Source of the DNA: Desulfosporosinus acidiphilus SJ4
Lineage (GTDB): Bacteria; Bacillota; Desulfitobacteriia; Desulfitobacteriales; Desulfitobacteriaceae
Length of the DNA: 64,000 nucleotides
Reading direction: 5' to 3'
NCBI RefSeq assembly: GCF_000255115.2
Contig: NC_018068.1
Coordinates: 124,001 to 188,000, forward strand
Numbering within the stretch: position 1 is the first letter of the stretch; the number at the start of each line of letters is the position of its first letter. Shown one piece after another: positions 62,891 to 64,000 of the stretch. The notes beneath the pieces were generated by a model that made no database searches, was not told the origin of the DNA, and was given only the letters and a program-made list of their open reading frames with translations. The translations under genes and the position numbers were made by a program.

Positions 62891-63147
62891 TTTGGCTAAT
62901 GGTTTCTGTCATCATTTTGGGAATAGGTCATATTGGTATCCATTTACAACATCTTAAAGAAATACAATCGTAAATTATAATTTGCGGTGTGATTTTGGGT
63001 ATAATTAATATTTAAAGATTTTAGATGTATTTCTCACTATCTAAATGGTCTCGTGATTTGAGGATTCGCCCTCCATGGCGACATCTGAGTACGCATTTTT
63101 CTTAAACCGTGACCATGAGGTTGATATAAAGTTATAGGAGAATTTAC

Positions 63148-63477
63148 ATGAACAGCAAAAACCAATATAAGCAAATATGGCTTGAAACTGAAGATGAACA
63201 GGCTATGTGTGCATTGATTAACGGTGATAAGGGCTGGTTAATGTATCTGAGATATAATGGTGATTCGGGTTTCAGTTCAAGAAATCCAAATTATAATGGT
63301 GACCCAAGAGCAGTATTGGAATATTACCTCGATAATGGTCAATGCGACGAATACCCTTTATCTTGGACGCTACCAATAGTAGAAGTAGAGCGTGCATTGG
63401 ATTATTTTAAAAAAGAAAAGAAACCCCCTAAATTCATAACTTGGCACAATGACTCAGGAGATAACGAAACAATATAA
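63148..63477 (+). CDS. Imm1-family-like immunity protein
   Basis: A 109-residue acidic protein resembling Imm1, an immunity family of polymorphic toxin systems. Characteristic segments are YNGDSGFSSRNPNYNGD, LEYYLDNGQCDEYPLSWTLP and ALDYFKKEKKPPKFITWHND. TATAGGAG precedes ATG 63148. No toxin gene is visible upstream within the window, so it is either an orphan immunity gene or the toxin lies beyond the edge. The following disrupted gene overlaps its 3' end. Confidence 0.75.
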   Translation: MNSKNQYKQIWLETEDEQAMCALINGDKGWLMYLRYNGDSGFSSRNPNYNGDPRAVLEYYLDNGQCDEYPLSWTLPIVEVERALDYFKKEKKPPKFITWHNDSGDNETI

Positions 63478-63965
63478 TATACAGTTTCAGACTATTCTTA
63501 TTACTGTATCAATCGCTGGAGGAATATTTATTTTGAGAAGGTTGAGAGACGTATCCTATATCAATGCTTTTCCAGAGAATAATGAAATAGTGTATTACGG
63601 ATTGCAATTAAAAGAATTCATCAAATATGCTCCTGTAGAACTAAACCAACTACTACTCCTCGAAGCAGAGTATTATGGGAAAGGCGGGCTTAGGTCGGCT
63701 ACGAAGTTCGAAATAGTTGAAAAAGACATACCCTTTTCCACAAGACATAAAGATCAAATTACTGTCCTTGGCGGAAAATGGTTTGTTAATAGATTTTAGT
63801 AATATTCTTAAAGTAAACGGTTCTGTCCAGATACCCGTTTATTCTATTGGGAAGTTTCTCGATATGGATGAAATGTACAATGACTTAAAACGGCACATTA
63901 ACCATTCAAGGTATTCTGCTTATTTAGTACATAAAAATAGAATATGGGAATTGACCGATAAGTAA
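63449..63965 (+). pseudogene. Probable frameshifted gene downstream of the Imm1-like gene
   Basis: Two overlapping frames look like parts of one protein. The first (63449-63799) has a possible membrane helix (TILITVSIAGGIFIL) then YINAFPENNEIVYYGLQLKE and ends VLGGKWFVNRF. The second (from 63717, useful part about 63780-63965) continues with LLIDFSNILKVNGSVQIPV, SIGKFLDMDEMYNDLKRHIN and a stop at 63965. A one-base slip near GGCGGAAAATGG (63769-63780) would join them into about 170 residues. Function unknown; a second immunity-type protein is one possibility. Confidence 0.5.
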
Positions 63966-64000
63966 TCAAAGTCTGCTCGGCATTTACAGATATTCACTTC

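Overview
The window reads as chromosome of an anaerobic, endospore-forming, low-to-mid GC Firmicute of the Desulfosporosinus/Desulfitobacterium type. That placement is inferred from gene content: three T-box-controlled aminoacyl-tRNA synthetase genes, a spore germination receptor operon, ytxC, B12-dependent ribonucleotide reductase, and a TauE/SafE exporter next to a DUF169 protein. No database search was run.

Layout. 1-7950: two-subunit class I fumarase (or tartrate dehydratase), a two-component system with a sigma-54 activator, and two MFS carboxylate-type carriers; near-consensus -24/-12 promoters precede the dehydratase and the second carrier, so the block looks like one sigma-54 organic-acid regulon. 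7990-10560: polyamine genes speA-speE. 10740-11860: a structured non-coding element and an MgtC-family gene. 12100-22130: translation and housekeeping block (ytxC, T-box-thrS, L20 leader-infC-rpmI-rplT, rRNA/tRNA methyltransferase, T-box-pheST, zapA). infC has no canonical start and must begin at AUU. 22315-32230: U32 peptidase, mutS2, a bifunctional penicillin-binding protein on the minus strand, T-box-tyrS. 32285-37650: a complete 16S-tRNA-Ala(GGC)-23S-5S operon.

37650-40080 is the strangest stretch: three degenerate tandem copies of the 5S 3' portion, carrying five insertions of a ~63 bp two-hairpin element whose stems covary, with an IS110-family transposon inside one spacer. A neighbouring duplicate spacer preserves the uninterrupted target, so the IS ends can be read directly. 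40290-42540: small membrane protein, TauE/SafE exporter and DUF169 protein. 42800-46963: germination operon (minus). 47550-50525: nrdR-nrdJ with tandem NrdR boxes.

50530-64000 is AT-rich accessory DNA: acetyltransferases, a DUF3795 protein, a methyltransferase, an IS1182 element, a ferredoxin/flavin-protein pair divergent from an Rrf2 regulator around a 35 bp palindrome, an IS21-like non-autonomous element with 22 bp-period iterons, an IS1634-type insertion that splits a gene and is flanked by a 6 bp duplication, a lipoprotein, an orphan Imm1-type immunity gene and a frameshifted gene.

A second dispersed repeat family (about 95-200 bp) begins directly at the poly-T tail of rho-independent terminators at three sites and supplies the stop codon of the germination A-subunit gene at a fourth.
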